From: Acanthamoeba lenticulata
Lineage: Eukaryota; Discosea; Longamoebia; Acanthamoebidae
Assembly: GCA_002179805.1 (NCBI GenBank)
Contig: NAVB01000120.1
Span: 1-64,000, forward strand
DNA: 64,000 nucleotides
Direction of reading: 5' to 3'
Made by a program: the position numbers and the translations under genes. Shown in pieces: positions 22,446 through 33,594 of this stretch. Position 1 is the first letter of the stretch, and each line of letters opens with the position of its first letter. The notes under the pieces were generated by a model. It saw nothing but the letters and a program-made list of their open reading frames with translations. It was not told where the DNA came from and did no database searches.

Positions 22446-23923
22446 TTACAAGTAGAGATTGGACGGAGGGTTGGCCTTGGGGCCGGCAAGCGCCGGCAGC
22501 GCCTTCATGACGGCCTTGCGCACCTCCTCGAGCTCGTCTTCGAGCTTCTCCAGCTCCGACACCGAGATGCTGATGCTCGGGATCAGCTTCTCCAGCAGCT
22601 GCAGCAACACGATGGCCGACTTGGCCGACGGGATGATCGTGCTCGTCGGCACCACCAGGCCCGTGACCGCCTGGTCCGTCAGCGCCGCCTCCGCGAGAAC
22701 AGCTCCGGTGACGCCCGAGATGACGCCATCGACCACGGGAATGCAGTCGAGTCCGCGGAGCTTCTGCGCGAGTGCCCCGTCGGTCGTCAGGAAGTGGACT
22801 TTGTTGCCGTAGAGCTTGCGTGCGAGCGCCTCCTTGCTCTTCTTGGTCTCGCCGTCGGCGGCTTGGTCTTCTTCGGCCTCCGCATCATCATGCGCTCCGC
22901 CCTTCTTTTTTCCCCCGTGCTGCTTCTTGCTCTTGGCCTTGGCGTCGTCGCCCTTCCCCTTCTTCTGCTCGTCCTTCTTGCCGCCGTTCTTGGCCTTCTT
23001 GGCGAGCTCCTTGTCGCCCTTGGCCGCCTTGGCGGTGTTGTCCTCGGGCTTGGGGCTTTCCTCGCCCTTGGCTTGCTGCTGCTGTTCCGCCTCTTCTTCC
23101 TTCTTCATGTGCGCCTCGGCCAGCTTGGAGTCGTCGATGAACGTGTGCATTCCCTCCTCGCCGCCGCCCTCCTCGTCCGACTGCGCCAGCGACACCTCTT
23201 CGCCCGAGTCGAGCTTGATCCTGCGCAAACACGCCGGAGCGTGAGCGACTTGGCTACACCATCAATGAAGAGAGAGGAAAGCATGTACGTGTCGCCTGTG
23301 GCCATGCCCTCGACGGTGTAGATCATGGGGCACTTGTGGCGTCGCGCAAAGTCGTAGATGAGCGCAGCGATCGACCGGGCGACCTCGTCCTCGAGGTTCA
23401 TCTCGCAAACGAAGATGACGATGCTCCGGTTGCCGTAGACGCGGGCCGGGTGGGAGGGCTGCTCGCACTGCACCGTCGCCACGGCGGGGATGCCCGAGGA
23501 CTTGATCACCCCCACAAGCGGGAGGGCCATCGACTTGACCAGTTGCATTCCTGGTCGAGGGCAGAAGATTAGAGGAGAGGAGAGGAGAGGAAGAAAGGCC
23601 TCGGTCAAAGACCGGCGGACGACGTACCAGCCAGGACGGACACGACGCCGGTTGAGGGGAAGGCGTCCACGATGGGCGCTCCTTCGCAGTCGATACAGTC
23701 GAATTCCAACAGACGAGCTTCGCCGAGCACCACCTGCAACGTTGGGTGTAAGAAGAGAACTCGACGAGAAGGAGACGAAGAGGAAGGAGAGGCAAACCTC
23801 GTTGAGAGTACGGGTGCGCTGTATGATGCCGGTGAAGTCTTCCTCCTTCTTCGCCACCACCTTGCCGCACTCCTTCTTGGGGCAGCTGTCCGCTGATGAG
23901 CAAGAAGCAACTACCGAAGACAT
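22446..23923 (-). CDS. PAC2-family (proteasome assembly chaperone-like) protein
   Basis: The product matches the PAC2 family, known in archaea and as proteasome assembly chaperone 2 in eukaryotes. The start is MSSVVASCSSADSCPKKECG (four Cys near the N-terminus). Exons then give LLEFDCIDCEGAPIVDAFPS, TGVVSVLAG joined to MQLVKSMALPLVGVIKSSG, GNRSIVIFVCEMNLEDEV, and CPMIYTVEGMATGD. The final exon (23228-22446) holds an acidic region and then a Lys/Glu insert of about 110 residues (about 23130-22830). The fold resumes with VHFLTTDGALAQKLRGLDCI, GVISGVTGAVLAEAALTD, and the terminal helix pair LEKLEDELEEVRKAV. The insert splits the PAC2 fold. A true PSMG2 role is not certain, because the sequence looks nearer to the archaeal PAC2 form. 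Confidence 0.76.
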
Positions 23924-24269
23924 ATGTGAGTGCGCGTGTGAAATGGGCAGCTTAGGTTGTGCAGATATAAGAGTGCTTGCACCGCCACGAAGGGATGTTG
24001 TTGGTGAAAGCGAAATCTGTTGTGAATTTCGTCGAACTATCTTTCAGAAGTGGTCAAAACCTGCCTAAGAGGGAGCGAAAGCCACCAACCACACGGCAGC
24101 ACTCCAGTGGCCTATGGCGTGCTTCTATCGATAGATGGGAAGAGAACAAAAGTGTGTGGTGCCCAAAAGGAAAAAAACAAAATGAAACGCCACGGCCGTT
24201 CATCTGCACTCTCTCGCTCCTCACGCCCTGGTTGTCGACGAACGTTCTTTCTTTAACATTTTGCGCTCA
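23924..24269 (-). other. Intergenic region upstream of the PAC2 gene
   Basis: This region separates the start of the PAC2 gene from the stop of the GH16 gene, both read on the minus strand. A TATA-like ATATAAGAG sits at about 23961 on the plus strand. Frames here show no domain. Confidence 0.4.
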
Positions 24270-25720
24270 TTAAGACTGCTGGTAGACGCGGATGGAGTTG
24301 AATAGCCAGTAGGCTTGGTCAAACGCCTTACAAGAGCAGGAGGGTGTCAGGCCAAGTGCACTCAACAACTGGAGGAGGAAAGGAAACGCACCGAAGGTGT
24401 GGAACGGACATAGTCTACGCAAGTCGGCGCCTTGGCCTTGCAGTAGTTCTCCCACACCCACGAGTTGCCAGCCCAGTCGCCGCAGAAGGTGAGGTTGATG
24501 ACCATCACGTGGTCAGCAAAGTGCTTTGCTGGGCAGTTGGCCCCCAGAGCGAAGTAGGCGTAGGGCTTGGGCCAGTTGGCGGGGTTCGGGTTGGAGCGCA
24601 ACAAGTCTCTGCGCAGTGGCTCACAAGTTGAGTGGCAACCATGACAATCACTAGCGCATGAAGGGAGGAAGGTACGAGGGAATGCTTGTTCTGTTAAAGA
24701 ACCAAACGCGGATGAACGAGGATGTCCACTCTGATGTGCGTACATCAGTCAAGACGCGTGTTTGCACAAACAAGAAGAAGCAGCGTACCCATGGCGTACA
24801 CTCCGCCTCCAGCCGAGTTGAACGGAGCTCCGTACGAAGGCTCACCCTCCTGAACACCGCAGCCCTGCAGAACGAAGCTCGTCTTATTGAGCATGTTCTG
24901 TTCAGGTACATCCGCGGTGGCTGCGTTGTTCACGTACCGAGCCAGTGAACGTATCGCAGTTTTCGTTGTAGTACTTGCCGGTCATGTGTTGGGAGACGTT
25001 GAGGCCAGCCATGGAGCACCCAATGTTTGTGTGCAGCGTAGAGGCATCGACGGTGGATGTGTGGACGCCCTCGATGATGTCTGTGTGGCGCGAGAGAAGG
25101 AATGACCAACTTCGAAGAGAAGAAGGAAGAGGGGGAGGAAGTACCAATCTCCCCATTGAAGGGCCAGTTGGGGCCATAGGTCCACCACGCGGGCCATGTG
25201 CCTGCGAAGACAGCAGTGGTGTGTCTTCATCAGCTCACACGAATGGAAATGCTTTTTGGCGTACCACAGCCAGTGGGCATGTGGGTCAGATCGGCGATGA
25301 AGAGTCCCTGGTTGAACGTCTTCTTGGACTCCAAACGGACCGAGTCGCGGCCACGCACATGCGCAGGGACGACGTGGTTGGCATCCGCACGGATGAGGAC
25401 TTGGTTGCCGTACACCGCAATCAGACCGCGCTCTGGATTGTTGGGTAGTGTTGAGCAAGAGCACCAACATACTGTACTGTAACGACACCAAGGTCGAGGA
25501 CGCTTGTACCCACTGCGGTGGTGTAGTTGACGTAGTTTACAAACCCATGAGAGTAGTCGTTCTGGGTGAAGAAGTTGAACTGGTCGAAGAAAGTCTTTCC
25601 ACTTGCTTCCCAGTTGAGCACGTAGCTGCTGCTGCTGACTGCGCCATTGCACGAGTGGACCACCGCGAGCAGAACCAGCAACGACGCCACCAACAGGCTT
25701 GTAGTAGCGGAGGTAGTCAT
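24270..25720 (-). CDS. Secreted GH16 family beta-glucanase
   Basis: The product is predicted to hydrolyse or transglycosylate beta-1,3(4)-glucan outside the cell or in the cyst wall. The start MTTSATTSLLVASLLVLLAV is a signal peptide (cleavage likely after HSCNGA). Exons give SYVLNWEASGKTFFDQFNFF, YTTAVGTSVLDLG, GNQVLIRADANHVV, LFIADLTHMPTGCGTW, and PAWWTYGPNWPFNGEI joined to DIIEGVH. This yields the catalytic E-I-D-I-I-E motif of GH16 (nucleophile Glu, helper Asp, acid/base Glu). Later exons give NIGCSMAGLNVSQHMTG, YGAPFNSAGGGVYAM, NLTFCGDWAGNSW and the end VYQQS. The pattern is that of fungal-type secreted GH16 enzymes, and the catalytic triad appears intact. Confidence 0.86.
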
Positions 25721-25960
25721 GTCTGCTGGTAGTTGTGAGGAATGGCGTGGGGGGCGGAACAACAACAAGTACAAAATGGAGCCCAATTGCTGAGCACGGC
25801 CTGGATTGGCCCATCTGAGGGCTCGCCATACATCCCGTCCATGATTGGTCCTCGTGCAGGCTCGAGGCTCTCAAACCGACAACACGAAGGGAAAAAGGTT
25901 GTGGTGAAGGTGAAACATTTCAACAATGTTCTCTGCTCTAATCAAAGAACAGACACAAGT

Positions 25961-27434
25961 TTAGTTCCTCTTCTTCCTGTTGCGAAGCTGGGATGGCGCG
26001 GACGTGTCCTCGAGCCCAACGACGTCATCTTCGACCACGAGGGGCGCCGAAGTGCTGCTGACGCTCTTGGCCTTGCCCGCCGGGTCGGCCACCTTCTTGT
26101 TCTTGAGCTGCTGTGGCTGCTGTGGCTTGCGGCTCTTCGCCGGAGGAGCCGGCGGGTACCAGGCCTTGGCCTGCTCCTTGTCCACGAAGATGAGCCCAAA
26201 CACGGCCTCAACCGGGGCGAACGGGTTGATGGGCTGCCCGAGCTCGCTCAAGATCGACCAGCCGACGAGGATCGTCGCCACCACCACCTGGCACGTAACG
26301 TTCATGATGAGCGTCAGCTGCGCACTGGTCGATCGGGCGAGAGAGAGAGAGAGAGAGAGGGCAGAAGGAAACCTTGGCGTCCGTGAGGGACATCATCGGC
26401 TCCACAAGGGCGTGAGACAGGGCGGCCGCGTGCTGCGCGTAGTAGAAGAGTCCGGTCAAGAACGACATCTTCACAGCGCTGGTTGAGAAAGAAGGAAAAT
26501 GTCAGCGACATGAGAGACAGGTTGGACGCGAAGTGGCACTGCAGTACTAGGTCGAGGCGCCGCCGTCCAGGCCGAAGAAGCGCTTCTCCAGGTTCATGAG
26601 CACGCCGCCAGCCGAGCCTGCCGTTTGCCAGGATGAGCGCCAATCAATCCGCCCGGATAGGCTTTGGAGCGAAGAACATACCGCCAACGACGGCAAAGAC
26701 GAGGGGCATCACGAAGGACTTGGGGAAACGGGCCATGCCCAGCTCGACGCCAAGGCACACGCACCTCTGCCAGCAGATTGCCTGGCCTACTACGAACACG
26801 AGCTGCGGAAGACACGCGTGATGAGGTTCTTCAACCTGCTCTTAAGAGAAGAGATTGGAAGGGAGTAGACTGTACCTTGACGGGCAAGAAGGCATAGAGG
26901 TGACGCAGCGGGGTGAAGAAGATCAAGAACCTGTTTGACTGTGTGAGAAGGTCGGTAGTAATGCCCCACAAGCGAGGGACGTACCAGGTCACAATCGGGG
27001 CCAGAAGGGCGATGTCAGACGAGAAGACAGGAGCCGTTTCCCCGAGAAGCAGGTGAACGCTGATACCACCGGCGTACGTGAACTGCCAATAACAGTCAGT
27101 GAAAGAGAAGTGGCGCAAAGAAGTGTCTAGAATTCAGATTCAAAATGGAATGACATGAATTGGGAAGGAAGACAAGTACGAGAAGGCAAGTGGTCATAGC
27201 GTAGATGAAGGAACGGTAGGCAAAGGTCCGGCGACGATCATAGCTGACACCAGCGGCCCAGGCGATATCCATCCACAAGCCCGGCGCAAGGAGGACGAGC
27301 CACATGAAGCCGTGACGAACTGACGCCCAGTGCTGCGCAACATCTTGCGCAAGGAGGGGCTCAATAACGTTCGTACGCGAGACAGTGAGGACATTGTCCC
27401 ACATCGCTTGCATCTCGTCAAACGACAGCGCCAT
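25961..27434 (-). CDS. TMEM38: TRIC-type trimeric intracellular cation channel (TMEM38-like)
   Basis: The product is predicted to be an ER/nuclear-membrane K+-type channel that balances charge during Ca2+ release. The start is MALSFDEMQAMWDNVLTVSR. Membrane segments appear in GFMWLVLLAPGLWMDIAWAA, FIYAMTTCLLVLVFL, FTYAGGISVHLLLGE, IALLAPIVTWYVPRLWG, AFLPVK joined to LVFVVG, SFVMPLVFAVVGG, VKMSFLTGLFYYAQHAAAL, and QVVVATILVGWSIL. The GGI...LLLGE, FLPVKLVF and KMSFLTGLFYY elements match animal TRICs in order. The C-terminal tail (about 60 residues) is Lys/Pro/Ser-rich and ends RKKRN, a possible ER-retention or nuclear-type basic end. Introns contain a (GA)n tract near 26340. Confidence 0.8.
26337..26360. 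repeat. (GA)n microsatellite in a TRIC intron
   Basis: A run of GA dinucleotides (about 24 bases) lies in an intron of the minus-strand TRIC gene, where it reads as CT repeats. Confidence 0.8.
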
Positions 27435-27517
27435 CTTTGTGGAGGAATGCAGACACAAGAAGAAAGCGCGCGAACACTTGTTGTATTTTGTGTAGACACG
27501 TCACGGTCAAGCGGCGG

Positions 27518-29818
27518 TCAGCGTCGCGAGAGAATGTTGCTCAAGGAGCGGATCATGACGCTGGGATCGTTGCCGAGCGTCCAGCCTCCCGACACCACCA
27601 TCACCTGGTTCATTTCATCTTCGTCACAAGAGGCCCACTTCAAAAAGCATCACACCAGCTCCGCTTCTTCACCGTACCAAGGGGATCGCGTGGGTGTCCA
27701 CAGCAAGTTGGAAGACGAGCGCATCTCTTTCAACCACCCATGAGGCCTCTGGGAGGCAGATGTGCATGAGAGTGAGTTCAGAGTGTGCTCAACAAGAGAA
27801 AAGAAGAAGAAGAAAAAAAAACCACGACAGCGCCTACACTCAGGCCAGCTGGCGTTAGATGGGTGAAGAACGTAAAGCCAGAAGTGGTCTGCGAAGACCG
27901 CGGCGGCTTTGATATTCAAGACCTGTGCCATCAGGTCCCGCCAGCCGAGCGTGCTGGCCCGGAGGACAGCACACCCAACAGGCGATTTAGTTTCGGTTCA
28001 ATTTGAGGGCAAGCAGAGCATTCTAACCAACGCCTCCACCCACGCCAACTCCCCTACTGTGCTGCTTTCACAGTCAAGTGCGCTGCCGTGTCTGCACCTT
28101 GGCCCTCCAGCCGAGCCTTATGAGGGTAGGCGAAGGCTGGGGACCGCAGTTTGTGGGAGCGGAGTAGAGCAAGCTCAGACAGGAAATTTCTCAGTACCGG
28201 ATTGGCCGAAACAATTTTTAAATAAATAAAAACTAAAATAAATAAATATACCCTGGAGTACCTTGGGACGGAACGGCTGGTGGTGTAGAGCCAGAGATGT
28301 AGTAAATCATCTGTGGTCGGAAACTGGTAACGGCCTTCTCGATCTCATTGGTCACCCACTGCATGTAGTCCTCCTTCTTCATGTTGTTTGGGAGCGTGAT
28401 GCTGGAGCCCACGTGCATGTGCCTGGTTGTCTCACTGTCCGTTAAGTGAGTGAACTGTCTCGCCTCAGCACCACACGAGCGGTAAGAAGGCGTACCTGGG
28501 CGTGGTGTGCGAGTCAATGATGTACACATTCTTATCGAGTTCGAAGTCCTTGACAAAGCCGTCGCCTGGGCATGCCGTGTTGAGACGAAGCAGGTGTGGT
28601 GACGAAAGGGCAGAGAGGGAAGAAGAGCTACCTGATGTCCCGGTGAGATAGATAATCAGCACTCGGGAGACGCGCTCCTTTTCGTTCTTTCGCACGTGCT
28701 TGATTGCGAGCGAGACGTCGTTGAACAGACACCCTGCAGGTCCATGTGGTGAGGACAAAATAGCAGACCGCAGGCGTGGCGCATAGCACCTTGAGCGCCA
28801 GACGAGGCGGAAGCGTGGTGGAAGCCTCCTCCCAAGTTGATGGCCCAGCCTCGTTCGAGCGCCACTCGGCTTGCCAGTACGGTTCCGCCGGCTGCCTCTA
28901 ACATAAACCCAGACTGACGAGCGAGTATGAGTTGCGCTTTTCCTCCAGAGAAGCGTATCAACACTTTAGCAAGAAGGAGGACAACGTACCACAAAAGTGT
29001 GAACCACAAGCGAGGGGAAGTAGCGGAGCGCAGCACGGCCCAAGGCCTCGGCAATACGAGTACTTTGGTTGAGCGCCGTCAGGTACTCCGGCGTGTTGTA
29101 GGCCTGCAGATCCTCTTTTGTAGGGACTTCCGGCATGATGAACTGCTCGTCGCGCATGACTCCTTTATCTACAAGGCCTTGCGCCACTTCAGAGTGGTAC
29201 TTGCGGTCCTGCAGCGTGAGTGGCAGTGGCAGCAACCTAGAAGGCCAGTGGTAACTGTCAGTCTTGCGTACATATCACTCGCACGCCCGCGTGATCGGGC
29301 TACGTACCGCTCCAGACCCCACCAGTTCTGGTCATAGTCCTCAGAGAACACAACGGGCCGCTTGCTGTTGCGCAAACGGTCCAAGTGATAGCAGGGTTCG
29401 TCGCCCAGCCCGTTCATCCACGCTGTAGCGTAGGGCGTGAGCGTGTGCACGAGCAGCAGCGGCAAATGACTGTAGACCCAACGGTACCAGATTGTGACAG
29501 GTAGAAGGTCGAGGTGCCGGCAATGGTCAAGGCAAGAAGGCGCACCCCCCACGAGGGGCGGAAGCGAACTGACCCAACTCCCCACGGAGGGGGCGAGGGT
29601 TCATGCCACGACGTAGAGAATCTTCTCCGTGCTTGAGGCAGTGTGGTCCCGCCAAAGGCCGTTGCACGTGAGTGCAGCAGCTGCCCTACTCGGGTTCCTC
29701 CTCTTCTCATCTTTGGTTTAAAAGGGCATTCCAAGCATTCCACGAACTTAACGCGGTTGGCACCAAGAGGACGCAAAATCGGCATGTTGAGCAGAAGCTC
29801 AAGTTGGTAGTACATCAT
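27518..29818 (-). CDS. Class IV (HDAC11-like) deacetylase homologue lacking zinc ligands
   Basis: Spliced exons align with HDAC11 in order: RPVVFSEDYDQNWWGLER, LLPLPLTLQDRKYHSEVAQG, EVPTKEDLQAYNTPEYLTAL, WAINLGGGFHHASASS (the catalytic His pair, 28815-28820), CLFNDVSLAIKHVRKNEKE, RVLIIYLTGTS joined to GDGFVKDFELDKN, QMIYYISGSTPPAV, WVVERDALVFQLAVDTHAIP, and VMVVSGGWTLGND near the end. Compared with HDAC11, the D-x-D-x-H loop reads Y-x-T-x-T (28636-28650), the later GTD is GST (28284-28292), and the GGY is GGW (27581-27583). Thus Asp, His and Asp zinc ligands are all Thr, and the Tyr is Trp. The exon between GST and WVVERD is unclear, and the 5' exons (29560-29818, hydrophobic) are unresolved. 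A pseudo-enzyme is inferred. Confidence 0.78.
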
Positions 29819-29850
29819 TGAGGTTGATAGGCAGGGGAGGGGAGTCCAGC

Positions 29851-32800
29851 CTAGACAGGGGCCTTGGTGAATGTAAAGAGGACCGTGTGGTCGTCGAGCT
29901 GCTCGCTCAGCTGGGAGCTGGGCGTGACGGGGCACGGCAGCTCCACCACGCGCTTCCACTTCTTGGCGTCGACTTCGTTGTTGCCAACGACACGGAAGCC
30001 CTCCGGGACCAGGGTCGCGGACGACGACGAGCTGGAGCTGGAGCTAGAGCTGGAGGAATTGCGCATCTTGAGCTCGACCCTCTTGCCCTGGACCGCGCAC
30101 GAGAGTCCCTTGATCGACAGCGCGCGGCACACGACGGCCACTTGGTCCTCGTTCTGTGCCACAGTGACTGCGATGGGCACGTTAGTGTCGCCGCAGCCGC
30201 CACCGTCGTCGCCGCGAGCAGCGCCGTTGCTGATGCCGCTGCCGCTGGTCTTAATCATAATCCCCGTCATCCTATACTTCCTCCTCTCCGCCAAAGCCGC
30301 GTCTGTGGGTTCCCGCGCAGGAATAGGGATATAGAAACAGAATCATGAAGTGCCCGAGGGAGAAAGGGGGGAGCGCTGGGCGACGAGGATGCAGATACCT
30401 TGCAGCGGAGCAGAAATGCTGGAGCCGGCGGCGACGACGATGGGCTCTTGGACGACCGGCTGTCGGCGCCCGACCGTCATCGCGATACAGCTCGTGTGGT
30501 CCATCTTGCCGGGGAAGCTGTTGAGCCAACACACGCACACAAGTGTTGGCGAGAAGAAGAGTCAGTTCCTTATGGACAGGGAAGGGGGAAGTTGCGCGTG
30601 TACTTGACGTGGTCATGAGGCAATCGCTTCGTCGGGTTGGTGACCATCCACTGACGAGACCTAAGCAATGGCGGTCAGCCGAGTTCAACGTAGTTCATCT
30701 CATCCCGCACGTACCGCTTCGTCACTTGTTTGCAGTGATCCAGCAGCCGGTTGACCGCATCTTCAGGAGACGGCCGCACCTGGCCATCATTTATCATCAG
30801 TCTAAAGGTCAAATAATCGAATAAAATCAAAATAGAAAGTGTAACGGCCGGGAGGCGGACCTCCTCATCGGGTCCACGTATTTTCTGCATGAGGCAGCTG
30901 GCGCGGAAGAGGTGCTTGGCCTTCTCGAGCGCCTCCCAGTTGGAGTCCCACTTGTCTTGGTTCACGCCCACGTCGCTCGGGTTGAGGCCCAGATGCTGAG
31001 AGAACCACAACAAACACAAGAAAGAAATGGAAAAAAAAAAAGCAGTAATTAATTGTAAATTGATTCATGTCACCTGGTTAGCGCGGCCGTGTACCTCCGG
31101 GTCGAGATTGTCGTGAATACCGTCGGACACCACAAGCAGGAGAGAGTCCTCTTCGCAGGGCGCCATGTAGAGGCCCAGGTTGCGCAGATCGGCGTCGCCT
31201 CCACGGCCCACCTGCACGTCATACGGCGTGGTCAATCTATGACATACTGGTTCTCACAAGGTGCGAGGCAGAGGCGTACCGTGGGGCCGAGTCGGCCACC
31301 AGGGTCGCTCATGTCGGCCTTGGCCGATCGGTTGCCACTGTCGTCAAGCCACGAGTGAGCTCGCAGATCCAAGAACAGGCAAACGAGGGAGATAACGTGA
31401 GAGAAAGGAAAGCATCACGTACGAGCGAGTGACGTCGATGACCTGCCGAGACGACGGCGAGTAGAGGTAGGCCTTGCAGTCGCCCACGTTCACGCACACA
31501 AACACCCACTGGCTGCCCAGCTGCTCGGCCTCTTCGGCTTCCAGCTCCAACAGGATGCCGCCCAGCAGCGTCGTTGTGCCGCCGTCGGTTACCCTGTGCA
31601 GAATGGCCACGTTGGATGACTACGCGAGCTATCGCTTCAAACACGAACAGAGAGCAACGTACCGCATGGTCTTGCCGCTGGCCTGGGCATCACGCTCGCT
31701 CGTGTTCATGATCTCCTTGTGAGCATGCGCCAAGGCTCGCAGCATGTAGTGGCCCGCCGTCTGTGCCATGCCACCTCCTTCGTAAATAATTTGCATAAAC
31801 GACAACACGCACGGAGGACCACACAGGCCGCACCTTGACGTCGTTGACCTGGTTGAACTTGCTCTTCATGTGCTCCAAAAACGTTTTGCACGCCATCTGT
31901 GCAGCTGCCCGAGGAAGTAAAAGTGAATAAAATGTGATATTAAAAGCCACCATGTAGAAGAGACAACACAGCAACGACGACATACTCAGCCTTTGGGAGG
32001 GGGAAGGCGGACAACCACACAAGAGTACCTTTCTTGGGCTTCTCGCCCCAGTTGCAGCCGTCGGCCAGCGCGACCAGAGTACGGTTGGCAAAGACCTGGA
32101 CGCCGAACACGTCGCAGATGGGGTCGCCCACACGCCTGATCTTGAGCAGCTGCTCGCGGAGACGTGGGAGTGAGAAGAAGGCCCTAACCACCAAGCACAA
32201 ACGCTCACACAGCCGCGCGATGGTGTCCAACACGTGCCTTGGGTGGCGCGCTGCTGTTGGGCGGCGAGCCCGCTTGGCCACTGGCGGCAGCAGCGGCGGC
32301 CGCAGCGGCCTTTTGGGCCTGTGTCGAGGCTTGCACGTCCCATGGGTAGGTGGAAATGGCGCGGCAGTAGACCTCGCCCCCGGGCAGCAGTTCAGGCTGC
32401 TCGGCAGTGCTGACCTCGTCGCTCGGACCAAACAATTCAACCACATTCGACTGCGATGAGAGGGGCTTGACGCGCAGAGGCGGCAGCTGCTGGTATTTGT
32501 AGCTCTTGAACACGCCCTCCTTTTCGATGTTGAATTGTTGAACTTTGATGTTGAATTCGGTAGATACTCGACGCGCGTTTGTGTTCAGCCGATTCCGTCC
32601 CACAACCGTGCTGCCGCCGATGCGCGATCCAGTTCCGGGAGTGGATGATGAGAGACGATTCCTTCCCGGTGATGTTGGTTCTTTCTTCTGGGCATAGTAA
32701 GCCACTGCGTCGTCCACGACTGCCGCCTCCTTCAGGGCCAGAGCCCTATCCTCCTCGGTCTTTCCAATAACGCGCTTCACACGTTCCCACTCATCGTCTG

Positions 32801-32930
32801 ATTTGCTCTTCTTCGTGAACATTTCGTCCTTTGTCGCCCCCTCTTCGCCGCCGTCTCCCGGTGCGCGGCTGGCCTTCTTCGACTTCTTTTTCGAGCCGGC
32901 TTCGTCTGCGTTTTTCGTGCTGGCCGACAT
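29851..32930 (-). CDS. PP2C-like protein phosphatase
   Basis: This many-exon gene starts at ATG 32930 with a Lys-rich head (SKKKSKKASRAPGDGG). The PPM/PP2C-like fold then reads FNIKVQQFNIEKEGVFKSYK, VFGVQVFANRTLVALADGCN with WGEKPK, AAQMACKTFLEHMKSKFNQ, TDGGTTTLLGGILLELE, WVFVCVNVGDCKAYLYSP, SLLLVVSDGIHDNLDPE, and MDHTSCIAMTVG near the end. The Asp residues in ADG, SDG and MDH correspond to metal-binding Asps, but the DGHGG motif is DGCNWG, as in a divergent PP2C group seen in protists. Activity is plausible but unproven. The C-terminal exon has a Ser run (about 30020-30060). It ends about 30 bases upstream of the HDAC-like gene on the same strand. Confidence 0.78.
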
Positions 32931-33594
32931 GCTGTGGGTGAGTGTCGATTGTGTTCTCTACTCCGCTTTTGACCTCCTCTGGTAGCTCACGTAGCCTTGG
33001 TACGTGTTGTACCGTTTGCCTGTGCAGGCTCTCTTCCTTCTCTTACGCGTTCGGGGCTGTGGCGAAACGGTCGTCCCTTCAACCTTCTTTGTCTTTTGTC
33101 CAAGCCTGTCCAAAAGAACTACAACGCGTAAGAGAGATCGTGGCTAAAATTTAATTTGCTGGTTTCTTCTTCCTTACCAATGGGGAGAGTGCGCCTCCTA
33201 CCAATGTGCCCCATTGGCTCCCGGCTCAAGTGGCATAGATTAAATTCCAACGTTCGCCGTTTCAGAATGTGAGGAGCGACAACTCGCGGAACCGTGAACC
33301 GTCACCAGGTCAGCAAGAGGAAACTACCAAAATAAATAAATAAACAACGGAAAAAAACTTGCCATTAAGCATTAACGTCTCAAGACACCGCTTGTACATG
33401 CACAACCTGTATTCTTGTCCCCAGTTTGCAATCTTCTGAGGTGCGGCTAACTCCATTTGTCCTTTACATTTTTGTTAACTGCTTTTGTTAATTCGCTATG
33501 ATATATTTTGGTAGACCACACAACACCGCTACGACGTGGACCAAGGGAAGGTTTCAACCCATACGTCGTCGTAGATAATTGCTGCCACCAGCGG
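32931..33594. other. Divergent promoter region
   Basis: About 660 bases between the starts of the PP2C-like gene (minus) and the EEDWDKE-repeat gene (plus). It is richer in A and T than the coding DNA. An AAATAAATAAATAAA stretch lies near 33330-33346, and a TATATTTT element near 33502 could serve the plus-strand gene. No supported gene lies here. Confidence 0.5.

Noticed and set aside
22422..23321. Leu-rich plus-strand frame that looks like a membrane protein
   Set aside because: It is the complement of the Lys/Glu-rich PAC2 exon; repeated Leu arises from complementary AAG/GAG codons.
24050..24256. Small plus-strand frame upstream of the GH16 stop
   Set aside because: It has no domain, lies between two minus-strand genes, and has composition like the intergenic DNA.
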